DNA from: a virus
Strand: one strand, 5' to 3'
DNA length: 24,900 nucleotides
Virus record (IMG/VR): IMGVR_UViG_3300049727_000022
Span: 1-24,900 of that record
Shown here: positions 1-7,517 of the stretch, piece after piece
Layout: every line of letters begins with the position of its first letter
How positions within the stretch are numbered: the stretch's first letter is position 1
Made by a program: the position numbers and the translations under genes
The notes under the pieces: model-generated
The model's input: the letters and a program-made list of their open reading frames with translations, nothing else
The model's database searches: none
What the model was told of the DNA's origin: nothing

Positions 1-956
1 GCGTTGCTCAGGGTGGTGTTGCCGGTGACACCCAGCGTGCCGCCGACAGTCTCGTTGCTGCTGACGCCCAACGTGCCGGTGACCGAGGTGTTCTGAAGGC
101 TGGTCGCCCCGGTGACCGTCAGGCCGTTATCCGCGGTGAGCAGGCCGTTGACGGTCGCGTCGCCGTTGAGGGTCGAGCCGCCAGACACAGCCAGGCCAGC
201 ATTGGCCGAAAGCAGGCCGCCCACGGACTCTGTCGAGGTGACAGCGAGCGTCCCGCCGAGGTTCGTGTTGCCGGTAACGCCCAGCGTGCCGCCAACAGTC
301 GCGTTGCCGGAGACGCTCTCGTTGCTGGTGATCGCCGTGCCAGTGTTGCCGACGACGAGCGAGTTGCCGCCGAGAGCGCTGTTCGCGGTGAAGCCGCCAT
401 TGACGGTGGCGCCATTATTGATGGTCGCGCCGCCGTTGGCCGTCAGTGCGCCGGTCATGGTGGTCGTGCCGCCAACCGTCTCGTTGCCGGTGACGCCCAG
501 CGTGCCGCCGACCGTGGTCGCGCCGGTGACGCCCACGCTGCTCAACGTGGTCGCGCCGGTGACACCCAGCGTGCCGCCGACCGTGGTCGCGCCGGTGACA
601 CCCACGCTGCTCAACGTGGTGTTGCCGGTGACACCCAGCGTGCCGCCGACGCTCAGGTTGGTGCCGACGCCCAACGTGCCGCCGACCGTGGCGTTGCTCA
701 GGGTGGTCGCCCCGGTAACGCCCAGCGTGCCGCCGAGCGTGGTCGCGCCGGTGACACTGAGAGTGGAGAACGTCGGCGTGGACGAGGAACCGATGCCAAG
801 GTTTGTCTGCGCTGCGGCCTGTGCCGCTGGACCTTTCGCCGCAATCTCGCACAGATCATTCTGCACCAACAATGGTCCTGCTGATGGGGCTGGGCAGGCT
901 GCGAACGCGGCTGAAGCCCACATAGATACAAAAAACGGAAGAACCCAGCGCATCAT
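1..956 (-). CDS. Repeat-rich tail fibre protein with signal-peptide-like N-terminus (partial, runs off the left edge)
   Basis: The frame is open from ATG 956 to the window edge (at least 318 codons). It begins MMRWVLPFFVSMWASAAFA followed by ACPAP: a basic start, a hydrophobic core and A-x-A, which looks like a Sec signal peptide. Residues about 30-60 hold QNDLCEIAAKGPAAQ and QTNLGIG, a pattern common near the N-terminus of phage tail fibres. From about residue 65 the protein is built of 16-23 residue beta-type repeats around VGGTLGVTGNTTLS, rich in Gly, Thr, Val, Asn and Ser, with no stop codon. The ATG overlaps the stop of the previous gene as ATGA, and a second in-frame ATG follows at once, so the start is 956 or 953. 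A repeat-built virion fibre is the likely role by context. The signal peptide is unexpected for a protein assembled in the cytoplasm. The C-terminal, presumably receptor-binding, end is not in view. Confidence 0.8.
   Translation of the reverse strand, partial: MMRWVLPFFVSMWASAAFAACPAPSAGPLLVQNDLCEIAAKGPAAQAAAQTNLGIGSSSTPTFSTLSVTGATTLGGTLGVTGATTLSNATVGGTLGVGTNLSVGGTLGVTGNTTLSSVGVTGATTVGGTLGVTGATTLSSVGVTGATTVGGTLGVTGNETVGGTTTMTGALTANGGATINNGATVNGGFTANSALGGNSLVVGNTGTAITSNESVSGNATVGGTLGVTGNTNLGGTLAVTSTESVGGLLSANAGLAVSGGSTLNGDATVNGLLTADNGLTVTGATSLQNTSVTGTLGVSSNETVGGTLGVTGNTTLSN
511..648 (-). repeat. 69-bp near-perfect tandem duplication inside the fibre gene
   Basis: Positions 511-579 and 580-648 match at 65 of 69 bases by direct comparison. 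The unit encodes 23 residues made of VGVTGATT, VGGTLGVTG and ATTLSS-type blocks. More diverged copies of the shorter VGGTLGVTG block recur on both sides, at about 1-60, 240-300 and 640-730. The unit is a multiple of three, so gain or loss of a copy by recombination or slippage would change fibre length without shifting the frame. Confidence 0.85.
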
Positions 957-1666
957 GCGGCCCACCATTGTGGCGAAGGCGATGAAGTCGAGAAGTTGAT
1001 CCGTTGCCCAGGCCCGACCACGAACGGCGCATTGACGCCCAGCGCGTTGATCTGCGCACCAACCGGCGGGTAGATCGTAGCGCCGTTCACCGTGTCGTCA
1101 TCCTGCGCTACGATGGTACCACTGACAATCGACCCCGGCAAAATGCCCGCCGTTCCGACCGGCGCACTGAAAATGATGTTAGTAGCCGCCGCCAGCGGGA
1201 AAGCGGTGGCCTGGTTCGTGCCGGCGAGTACGATGCCCGTCGCCACGGCCGCAATTGCAGGTCCGAACACTGTTGCCCCCGATGACCATGTGATGGGCGT
1301 TCCGAAGCCAGGTGTCGATGCCGGCGGCAGCGGATAGCAAGGTGGCAAGGCAGCCGCCGCGCTGACCATCTGCTGAATGACCCACTGCCATACGCGTCCC
1401 GACACACCAGCAATAGTGATCTGATTTCGGTAAACGCGGCCTGGCACGCCTCCTGTAAACTGCGCGGTCACGGTATAGCCGTCCACGCTGAGGTCAATCA
1501 CCGTCCGCTCTCCGGTGCCACTTGGCTCAATGGCAAGCGAGGCGGTTGCGACGGTATCGCCCTGAGCCTGGACCGCATAGAGGAAGTCGGTGTAGTCGAG
1601 ATCGGCGCCGGGAAGCGCGGGAGGCCACCACTTGTCGCCAGGAGGACCGACAGATGTGCGGGACAT
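953..1666 (-). CDS. Tail fibre region structural protein, function unknown
   Basis: A 237-residue protein. The N-terminal third (DKWWPP, LDYTDFLYAVQAQGDTVATAS, then VDGYTVTAQFTGGVPGRVYRNQI and GVSGRVWQW) follows the layout of small tail-tip or fibre-associated phage proteins in which a beta domain ends in GGVPGxxY. Residues about 110-237 are Ala/Gly/Pro/Thr rich and low in charge (IVLAGTNQA, PLAAATNI, GSIVSGTIVAQDD), as in a beta-structured virion protein. The gene starts 4 bases after the 75-aa gene and overlaps the repeat fibre by ATGA, so it belongs to the fibre operon. Membership of the tail-tip group is inference from position and composition; no catalytic motif is visible. Confidence 0.7.
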   Translation of the reverse strand: MSRTSVGPPGDKWWPPALPGADLDYTDFLYAVQAQGDTVATASLAIEPSGTGERTVIDLSVDGYTVTAQFTGGVPGRVYRNQITIAGVSGRVWQWVIQQMVSAAAALPPCYPLPPASTPGFGTPITWSSGATVFGPAIAAVATGIVLAGTNQATAFPLAAATNIIFSAPVGTAGILPGSIVSGTIVAQDDDTVNGATIYPPVGAQINALGVNAPFVVGPGQRINFSTSSPSPQWWAA

Positions 1667-1670
1667 CCTC

Positions 1671-1898
1671 CTACTCCTGCACCATGAGCAGTCGGAGAGG
1701 ATTTTCCGCGACTGCTACCAACTCGCCCCCGCTCACCGCCCAAATATTGCTCAGACGAGCAATCCACTGTGAAGCGGTTACCTCCAATAGATTTCCTTCT
1801 GGGGGTGGGCTTGGGTAGAACAACGAACTAGTATCTATCCATCCCAAGATGGGCTTTGGATCTGGCTTTGAGCTATCGAACCAGGCATATTGGGTCAT
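1671..1898 (-). CDS. Small fibre-cluster protein, function unknown
   Basis: A 75-residue protein beginning MTQYAWFDSSKPDPKPILGW. I chose ATG 1898 over the in-frame ATG at 1916 because it lies one base after the stop of the upstream fibre gene and has a GGGGA stretch about 6 bases upstream. The 1916 start would overlap that gene. The sequence holds several Trp (GWID, SQWIARLSNIWAV) and a PSPPPEG turn. Small Trp-containing proteins of this size beside fibre genes are sometimes fibre assembly factors or fibre-tip proteins. That role is only suggested by neighbourhood here. Confidence 0.65.
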   Translation of the reverse strand: MTQYAWFDSSKPDPKPILGWIDTSSLFYPSPPPEGNLLEVTASQWIARLSNIWAVSGGELVAVAENPLRLLMVQE

Positions 1899-1899
1899 G

Positions 1900-2592
1900 C
1901 TAGTTCCCCACTGCAATTACTGATACGCCGCCGCCGTTGTTGCTTGAAAATACCGCGGCATACCCCAGGGTGCTGAATGTTTGCACATACCCGGCGTAGC
2001 TATTCAGGCTAAGCGAACTGCCTACCGCTTGGATAATCTGGTTGGGGAAAGCGACCGCGTAATAGGCGGGAGTAACTGTTTGCGCTGTCGGACAAATCAC
2101 GCTCGTAACTTGAATGATCCACGGCTGAGAAGGAGCAGTCGAGTTAGGGATTTTAATATACCCTGCTACCCCAGCAATACCTGTAACAAATTGCCCAAGC
2201 TGAACAGCCTCTGTACTCGTAAGTGCCTGGGCGACATTGAACACCTGCGAGGACGAGCCCGCCAGCAGCGCAAAGCGGCTCTCAATGTCCTCGACGATGC
2301 CGGCGGTGATCTGGTTGTTAACGAGATCACCTGCGTTCCAGGACAACGCAGTCGTGCCCTCCTGGGCGCGAGTGATCGTAACCACGTCGCCGCTGCGGGC
2401 TGTGCAGTAGACAATCTCGATCGTCGCCGGATTGCTTGCGCTGATCAGCGTCAACGGAAAATACTGACCCGCTCCGGGGTTAGGGAATAGCGCCCCTGCG
2501 CCCGAATACAGCGTCGCCGATGTGCCGCCAGAGGCGAGCGGGAGCGCCAGCACCGTGCCGGCATTATTCGACAGAAGAACGGGAATGGTCAT
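1900..2592 (-). CDS. Tail fibre protein (probable adsorption fibre)
   Basis: A 230-residue protein. Residues 1-100 (LLSNNAGTVLALPLASGG, YFPLTLISASNPATIEIVYCTARSGD, then TITRAQEGTTALSWNAGDLV) match the common fibre N-terminal pattern in which a short beta domain leads to a RGxEGTxAxxWxxGD block. A short segment around AGIVEDIESRFALLAGSS and AQALTSTEAVQLGQF follows, typical of fibre shafts. The C-terminal 80 residues are beta-rich and polar (PAYYAVAFPNQIIQAVGSS, SNNGGGVSVIAVGN) and probably form the tip. It follows the baseplate protein by 6 bases. The C-terminal half of the gene (1900-2250) looks more A+T rich than its neighbours, which may mean the tip was acquired separately. Confidence 0.75.
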   Translation of the reverse strand: MTIPVLLSNNAGTVLALPLASGGTSATLYSGAGALFPNPGAGQYFPLTLISASNPATIEIVYCTARSGDVVTITRAQEGTTALSWNAGDLVNNQITAGIVEDIESRFALLAGSSSQVFNVAQALTSTEAVQLGQFVTGIAGVAGYIKIPNSTAPSQPWIIQVTSVICPTAQTVTPAYYAVAFPNQIIQAVGSSLSLNSYAGYVQTFSTLGYAAVFSSNNGGGVSVIAVGN

Positions 2593-2598
2593 GCGCGC

Positions 2599-3543
2599 CT
2601 ACCCGGCTGATACGTGAACGATATTGAAGTCATTCCAGAGCTGCCCGGCAATCATTGGGTCTGTCAGCGGCAGGTTTCCTCCGCCGCTCAACAATAGCTG
2701 CGCGGCTGTCACCAGCCCGAAGTAAACCGGGGCGGCGAATGGATTCGGCGTAAGGCCAGGGACAACCGTAACGACATTGCTGTTGCTCCAGACCGAGCCA
2801 TCCGCAAGCCCTGTCGCGCTCGTCGGATAGCCCTGCCCGGAGGCCACATTCAGGATGCCCGCGACGTTGGTCAGGTGCGTCGGTGTAATGTTGTTGATAA
2901 CCGTCACCGAATACGAATACTGGAAAGGCAGCGAAACCGCGCCCGAGGCGGCGGCAGCTTGGAATATCTGAGCCGAGAGCGGCACGATCCCGGCCGCGTT
3001 AGTCAGCGTGATCGTGATCACAATCTCGCCGTTCCCGCTGCACGCAACGCTGATCGGATAGGTGTTGTCGATGTTCGGCGAGACGCCGTTTATGCCGATC
3101 AGGAAGCGCATGATGCGGCGCTTCAGCCAAGTGATCGAGTAGACCTGACCGTCACCTTTGAAGAAGAACCAAGTGATGATGCGCTTGAAGATGTCGTCGG
3201 TCGTCACAAACAGGTCGATCTCCCCCGAGACGGTGTAGGAGTTGACCAGGATCGTGTTGACCTTCCAGGTGTTGATCAACCCGGTGCCGACGATGCTACC
3301 ATAAGGCAGCGCAGGCCGGCTGATGCCATACAGCCCCTGCGCCACCCAGTCCAGCAGCGCGCCAGAGAGTCCGGTATAGATCGGCAGGTTAATGTTAACG
3401 AACCAGCTCAGGTAATTCTGGGCAAGCACGTTGAAGGACGAGTTGAACGCCTGGATGTTGTCATCGTCCTCGAATTGTTTATAGACGAAGGCCCTAATCT
3501 GTTGCGTTAAACAGGTCGGGCCGGTGGGCGGAAATGCGCTCAT
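2599..3543 (-). CDS. Baseplate or tail protein in the position of gpI (TDDIFKRII family)
   Basis: A 314-residue protein between the J wedge and the fibres, the usual place of the gpI-type baseplate protein that links wedge to fibre. Recognisable blocks are LLDWVAQGLYGISRPALPYG (about 63-82), FVTTDDIFKRIITWFFFKGDGQ (about 112-133) and SITWLKRRIMRFLIGING (about 136-153), then a beta-rich C-terminal half ending DPMIAGQLWNDFNIVHVSAG. The TDDIFKRI, KGDG and WLKRRI blocks recur in phage tail proteins that I know only as uncharacterised. The gpI-like role comes from gene order, not from direct similarity. Its ATG is 3 bases after the J stop codon. Confidence 0.7.
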   Translation of the reverse strand: MSAFPPTGPTCLTQQIRAFVYKQFEDDDNIQAFNSSFNVLAQNYLSWFVNINLPIYTGLSGALLDWVAQGLYGISRPALPYGSIVGTGLINTWKVNTILVNSYTVSGEIDLFVTTDDIFKRIITWFFFKGDGQVYSITWLKRRIMRFLIGINGVSPNIDNTYPISVACSGNGEIVITITLTNAAGIVPLSAQIFQAAAASGAVSLPFQYSYSVTVINNITPTHLTNVAGILNVASGQGYPTSATGLADGSVWSNSNVVTVVPGLTPNPFAAPVYFGLVTAAQLLLSGGGNLPLTDPMIAGQLWNDFNIVHVSAG

Positions 3544-3546
3544 GAC

Positions 3547-4974
3547 CTAGCCCTGCGTGACCGTGATCGAGGCGGCGGAGCAGGAGAAGTAGCTTTCCGG
3601 ATCGCCGAAAATGGTCTCGGTCCCAACGTCGGGTGCCGTCGCAATGCCGTTGATCGACACCGAGAATATCAGAATCGTCAGTAGGTTCTGCGGCACCAGA
3701 CCAGCGACAGCGGCGACGAACGTGGAGTTCAGTTCCAGCACGTTGATGGGTGCGCCAACCGGAAGGGCGTTGATGTACGCCGCAAGTGCTGGTTGAGCAA
3801 GCTGCGCAACGCCGGCAGGCGAGACGAAGTTGGAGGAGGATGTCTGCCACGTCACTGACATCACTACCGTCTGCGCGGGCGGCAATACAATCGGGATTGT
3901 GTAGGAGTCAGGATACTGGCTGATCGTCACGCTGGTGTTGCGGAAGTTGGGCGTCACCACACCACCACTCACATATGCGCCAAAGGCGCTGGTGTTGGCA
4001 TTGACCTCGAAGGTCTTCTCGGTCAAGACCGTGATCGTGTAGGTGCCGTTGTAGGCAGATGGCGATGCACCAGCGATGACGACAGCCTGGCCGGTGGCGT
4101 AGCCGTGGTTCAGCGTCGTCGTCACTACACCGTTGGCGGCGGCGGTAAAGGTGGAGACGCCCAGCGTCGAGCCCACCAGAGTGGATACGTCCGGGATAGC
4201 CTGGAAGATCGCCGCACCGATTGCATAGGGATCACCAGTGCCGCCGACGATGATCTCCCACTTACCGGCAGCAGGTGTGCGGATCGAGATGGACTGCGCC
4301 TGGACGCCCGGCACTGACTGAAGCAGCGTCCGCAGGTAAAACGACATGCCGGTCGAGGCAACAAGACCTGCCTGAAGCACCTGCGCGCGGAACTGCCCTT
4401 CGGTCTGCGCTGCACCACCGGGGGTGCCTGCCAGCGGATTGGTGACGGTGAGCGTGTATGCGCTTGGCACCGATGTAACAAGCTGCGTCACGGTGTTTGC
4501 GGGAACCGCCCATGAACCAGGCTGCGTCGCCACGAAATAGATTGGCGCGCTGCTGTTGCCAGTCAGAGTCACGCCGCCTTCCGGCGTTACGTATTGGCTG
4601 GTGCCGTCCGACACTGTAAACCCCGGCGCGATGACAATGCCAGGCGCTGAGCCAGTGAAAACACAGTAGACCGCAGTGTTGTTGGCTGGCGCGATGGTAG
4701 AACCTTGGCCGAGGTAGATTTGTGCAAGCTGGATGAGAAGCCACGCATTCGCGCCGTAGGGCGTCAGGCTGTCGATGGTCTCAGTGACCGCCTGATCACA
4801 CAGCACGACCGCGGCAGTATCCGTCGATACGGCGTCTTCTATCAGCCCAGCCGGCAGGACGGTAAGCCCCGGCGAGAGCGCGGTGGCGCCCGCGATGATC
4901 TCAGCGTTGAGCGTAGCCGGCGGTGTGTTGGTGCGACCGGCTGCGGTCAGGATGATCGGGATGCTGCCACTCAT
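3547..4974 (-). CDS. Baseplate J-like wedge protein with an inserted small beta domain
   Basis: A 475-residue protein and a good match to the baseplate J family, which forms the wedge around the tail hub. Support includes the early helix block (AVVLCDQAVTETIDSLTPYGAN, then WLLIQLAQIYLGQG), FTVSDGTSQYVTPEGGV, the PAGSWAVPANTVTQL-like segment, GGAAQTEGQFRAQVLQ and MSFYLRTLLQSVPGVQAQSI. Residues about 272-342 (NGVVTTTLNHGYATGQAVV, AGASPSAYNGTYTI) form an extra domain that also occurs three times in the sheath gene. The J fold resumes with TIPIVLPPAQTVVMSVTW and LAAYINALPVGAPINV. The ATG overlaps the gp25-like stop by ATGA, giving the expected wedge gene pair. The insertion splits the C-terminal part and may decorate the baseplate surface. 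Confidence 0.9.
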   Translation of the reverse strand: MSGSIPIILTAAGRTNTPPATLNAEIIAGATALSPGLTVLPAGLIEDAVSTDTAAVVLCDQAVTETIDSLTPYGANAWLLIQLAQIYLGQGSTIAPANNTAVYCVFTGSAPGIVIAPGFTVSDGTSQYVTPEGGVTLTGNSSAPIYFVATQPGSWAVPANTVTQLVTSVPSAYTLTVTNPLAGTPGGAAQTEGQFRAQVLQAGLVASTGMSFYLRTLLQSVPGVQAQSISIRTPAAGKWEIIVGGTGDPYAIGAAIFQAIPDVSTLVGSTLGVSTFTAAANGVVTTTLNHGYATGQAVVIAGASPSAYNGTYTITVLTEKTFEVNANTSAFGAYVSGGVVTPNFRNTSVTISQYPDSYTIPIVLPPAQTVVMSVTWQTSSSNFVSPAGVAQLAQPALAAYINALPVGAPINVLELNSTFVAAVAGLVPQNLLTILIFSVSINGIATAPDVGTETIFGDPESYFSCSAASITVTQG

Positions 4975-5366
4975 ACTGGTATCGGCCCTGTCAGCGCGTA
5001 TCCGCTCTGTGTCGTGACGTTGATAGCATACGTCGGGGCAGGCTGGTTTGCAATCTGCGCTTGTTTGGCAACCAGCAGCGCGGCGAAGAAGGGCGCGAAC
5101 TGCTGCTGGGTGCGGTTGATATAATAGTCCGGCTGAATTTGCTGGATGACCGACTGCTCGGCGGGGATGCCGTAGTTAGCAAAGAACGGCGACTCGCCCA
5201 GGTTGAGCTTGAGCACCTGAATAAGCGTCGTCAAGTAGACACCATCTGAAAAACCATTCGCATCGGTCGAGACCTCGACCCAGGTCCCGCCCTTGCCGTT
5301 CGAGTCTTGGTTAATTCTTCCCCACGTGCGAATGGTCTGTCTCCCTAGCAAACTCACCATATACAT
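4971..5366 (-). CDS. gp25-like baseplate wedge protein
   Basis: A 131-residue protein. The blocks VYLTTLIQVLKLNLGESPFFANYGIPAEQSV and PDYYINRTQQQFAPFFAAL match the small wedge protein that precedes J in myovirus baseplates (the T4 gp25 / P2 W slot). The LGESPFFANYGIP motif is the clearest signature. ATG 5366 is the longest start and ATG 5360 is equally possible; neither has a clear Shine-Dalgarno sequence. Both lie inside the 3' end of the HNH-AP2 gene, in another frame, so the two reading frames overlap by about 50 bp. J follows with a 4-base overlap. Confidence 0.8.
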   Translation of the reverse strand: MYMVSLLGRQTIRTWGRINQDSNGKGGTWVEVSTDANGFSDGVYLTTLIQVLKLNLGESPFFANYGIPAEQSVIQQIQPDYYINRTQQQFAPFFAALLVAKQAQIANQPAPTYAINVTTQSGYALTGPIPV

Positions 5367-5826
5367 GGGAGTGCGCCAATCTTACCGAATGCGCTTCTTC
5401 TTTAGTTGTGAAGAACCCAAGCCAGATGCGCTTTCCACCTACGTGGACATACGCCCGCCATCTGCCAGTTCTCTTATCCTGCGTAATCCCCTTTAGCCCG
5501 CTTTCGCTACCACGACGAACATCCCGGTTACAGGTATTTTGTGAATTCGACGCCTCGCGAAGATTAATCAAGCGGTTATCATCTTTTATACCGTTGATAT
5601 GATCAAGTTGTTCTCTGGGCCATACACCGTAGACATACAACCAAATAAGTCGATGGACAGCAGGCTATTTCCCAGCAATACCAGTCCTCAAGTAACCCTT
5701 GGCATCAAACCACCCAACGCGCTCGCCAGCAAAAAACCGACCGTGCGGCGCTATTCGTCGCGTAAGAACTCCAGTTTCGGAGTTATACGAAAACCGCTCG
5801 CGCAGAAGAATTTGTGTAATTTCCAT
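5311..5826 (-). pseudogene. HNH-AP2 homing endonuclease interrupted by one in-frame amber codon
   Basis: Translating leftward from ATG 5826 gives 53 codons (MEITQILLRERFSYNSETGV, then GWFDAKGYLRTGIAGK) and a TAG at 5667-5665. In the same frame it continues PAVHRLIWLYVYGVWP, then DHINGIKDDNRLINLREA (H-N-N core: H76, N84, then NLR) and a C-terminal AP2-like DNA-binding domain (GLKGITQDKRTGRWRAYVHV, GGKRIWLGFF, EEAHSVRLAHSHVYGEFAR). The stop is at 5313-5311. Read through the TAG it is 171 residues, a normal length and domain order for phage HNH-AP2 endonucleases, with nothing else missing. It could be a recent nonsense allele, or a gene read by amber suppression. Restart at TTG 5640 would keep the HNH and AP2 parts but lose the N-terminal domain. 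It sits between spike and gp25 genes, and its end overlaps the gp25-like start. Confidence 0.8.
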
Positions 5827-5832
5827 AGTGGC

Positions 5833-5861
5833 ACTATAGCAAGTTCTCGCAGCGTTGGGAA
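5833..5861 (-). promoter_or_regulatory. Candidate sigma70-type extended -10 promoter for the HNH-AP2 gene
   Basis: On the minus strand TTCCCA (5861-5856), a 17-base spacer and TATAGT (5838-5833) are preceded by TGC, making an extended -10 (TGnTATAGT). The predicted transcription start, about 7 bases downstream, falls at or next to ATG 5826, so a transcript from here would be leaderless or nearly so. No Shine-Dalgarno sequence precedes that ATG. The -10 differs from consensus at one position and the -35 at two. This is a match by eye only. Confidence 0.45.
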
Positions 5862-5870
5862 CCTAGATTC

Positions 5871-6497
5871 TCATGGGTTCACCGGCCCGGTCGTCGGTTG
5901 CTCGGAGTCACCATGACTATCGCTCCCCTGCTGATGCACGTGCGTGCCGAAGACGATACCATCCATAACGATCCCCGCAGAGGATATGACCAACTCATGG
6001 CCCCCCGCGCTGAGCGTGATCTCACCGGGAACCAACTTGACGAACGTTGTCTGGCCCTGGTCCATCAGCGTGACGCCGCCGGGGCCGTACTGGGTCAAGA
6101 TGTTCCCATCTACTACGAACCACCCGCTGTTGCCGATTGGCTGGAACACCAACGCGGTCAAATTACCGGGTGTCGTCAGTGTGGCGATCCCACCGCCGAT
6201 CCCGCTCATTCCGCCGAGATAAGCGTCGGCCGCAATGGCGAAACCCTTACATCCTGGTTGGATCGGCTGGCGAATGTATTCCGACCCCGCCACTGGGATC
6301 GTGACATTCGGGATCGTTGGCTGGGTCCAGCCGGCAGGCTGCTGGACTTGAAACGCAACCTGGACGATCGAGCCTTTGATCGACACGACCTGGCAAGGGA
6401 GCGAGCGCCCGGTCTTGGCGATCTGGTCCAGCGCCTTTGACCGCGCAAAGCGGTTAAGGCTCAGACCAAGCGGCGTTTTCTGAACGTTGTCGGCCAA
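5871..6497 (-). CDS. Baseplate spike (tail-tip membrane-piercing) protein
   Basis: A 208-residue protein. Residues about 30-110 (LPCQVVSIKGSIVQVAFQVQ, later GCKGFAIAADAYLGGM) fit the OB-fold domain at the base of phage spikes. Residues about 115-190 are beta-helix-like (PGGVTLMDQGQTTFVKLVPG, then SAGGHELVISSAGIVMDGI). The C-terminus FGTHVHQQGSDSHGDSEQPT followed by TGPVNP carries the His-x-His plus TGxP ending known from P2 gpV-type spikes, where the histidines bind a metal ion at the sharp apex. It follows the hub gene by 6 bases, the usual hub-spike order. The spike is needed to breach the outer membrane, which fits a Gram-negative host. Confidence 0.85.
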   Translation of the reverse strand: MADNVQKTPLGLSLNRFARSKALDQIAKTGRSLPCQVVSIKGSIVQVAFQVQQPAGWTQPTIPNVTIPVAGSEYIRQPIQPGCKGFAIAADAYLGGMSGIGGGIATLTTPGNLTALVFQPIGNSGWFVVDGNILTQYGPGGVTLMDQGQTTFVKLVPGEITLSAGGHELVISSAGIVMDGIVFGTHVHQQGSDSHGDSEQPTTGPVNP

Positions 6498-6503
6498 CTC
6501 TAC

Positions 6504-7517
6504 TTACCCTATTTCCGCTCTGAGCTGGAACACCGTCGTCCAAGAGTCGGCTGTGGGCTGGCGGAAGTTGCCATAGTGATGAACCTCGTTCACCCCAAAG
6601 ACGCCGCTGAACGTCGTCTTGTCTTTCGCCAGACCGTAGTTAAACTGCGCCGCCGCCAACGAAGTTGTCACAAGAGACGGCGGAAGGGATACCGTATCGT
6701 TAACGCTGATGTCTGCACGGAGAACCGTCTTGACTGATATGATGCCGCCCGCAACCCAAGTAGGTTGACCGATAAGATCCTGAAAGCCGATCGTCTTGGT
6801 TGAGCTTGCCGGAGCAGCGGTCCCATCAGAAACCCTAACCGTTTGCCCATCGGTCGAAATTGTCACGCCTGGGTAGTCACCACCAATGATTGCGGACGAG
6901 AGGTCATTGACGAAATCAGAGAATTGCTGGGCCGATTGATACCAGCCACTCACTGGGTAGTTAAGCACCAGCTTCGGGCTGATGTTGATTGGCGGCGGCG
7001 GCCCCGGCATCGCGGTCGATAGCGTTTGTGCAATAGCGACTGACAACGGCAATCCAGCCTGCCAGGAAAAGGGGAAGTTAGACGGCTTGGAGGGGCTGCC
7101 CGCCGCCACGCCGCCAGCAACCAATGCCATCTCTACGGTCTGATCCGTACCGATCCAGTTTCCCCAGGCTGCAAGCACCTGGCCCTTGACGAGTAATCCG
7201 GCTTGCTGAGGATTGGCAAGCGGCAGCCCCTTCGACATCCCGCCATATACAGAAACATTAAGCATAGTCAAGTCTGCCGCGTTGCCGATATCCTGAAGCC
7301 CAAGCCCCCAAATCCGGAGCCAAGAGTTGTTGTCCGGGGCGTTATACACAAAAGCAGTCAAGTCAAACTCGATATTGAGGGCCGCCGGGTTAGCAAGCCC
7401 TGAGATCGGGTTCTGCGGCCCAGAGGGCAGCAACGAAGTCAGTGCCAACCCGCCGAGCGACTTGAACAGGAACGGCGAGCCATCGGGCTTGGTAATGACA
7501 ACGCTGTAATACCTCAC
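6504..7517 (-). CDS. Baseplate hub protein (gpD-like)
   Basis: A 337-residue protein starting at GTG 7517, which overlaps the preceding stop as GTGA and reads VRYYSVVITKPDGSPF. An ATG further upstream (7706) lies inside the previous gene and is not likely. The protein is beta-rich and hub-like: NIEFDLTAFVYNAPDNNSWLRIWG near residue 50, then VKGQVLAAWGNWIG, a central domain about 190-265 (VSGWYQSAQQFSDFVNDLSS) and a C-terminal VKTVLRADISVNDTVSLPPS with FSGVFGVNEVHHYGNFR. The last part resembles the terminal hub domain of late-control-D type proteins, where a TFNGVYxVxxVxHxG pattern is usual. The hub links the tube to the spike, whose gene follows. Confidence 0.75.
   Translation of the reverse strand: MRYYSVVITKPDGSPFLFKSLGGLALTSLLPSGPQNPISGLANPAALNIEFDLTAFVYNAPDNNSWLRIWGLGLQDIGNAADLTMLNVSVYGGMSKGLPLANPQQAGLLVKGQVLAAWGNWIGTDQTVEMALVAGGVAAGSPSKPSNFPFSWQAGLPLSVAIAQTLSTAMPGPPPPINISPKLVLNYPVSGWYQSAQQFSDFVNDLSSAIIGGDYPGVTISTDGQTVRVSDGTAAPASSTKTIGFQDLIGQPTWVAGGIISVKTVLRADISVNDTVSLPPSLVTTSLAAAQFNYGLAKDKTTFSGVFGVNEVHHYGNFRQPTADSWTTVFQLRAEIG

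Noticed and set aside
1-760. Regular repeats that might suggest a CRISPR array
   Set aside because: The repeats are in-frame protein-coding units without unique spacers of constant length and without a short palindromic repeat.
112-999. Long rightward open frame over the fibre repeats, rich in Val, Pro and Thr
   Set aside because: It is the reverse reading of the repeat fibre gene. The minus-strand frame is open to the edge, starts with ATGA coupling and gives recognisable fibre repeats.
1-2592. Diversity-generating retroelement acting on the fibre genes
   Set aside because: No reverse transcriptase gene and no template/variable repeat pair with adenine-specific differences is visible in the window.
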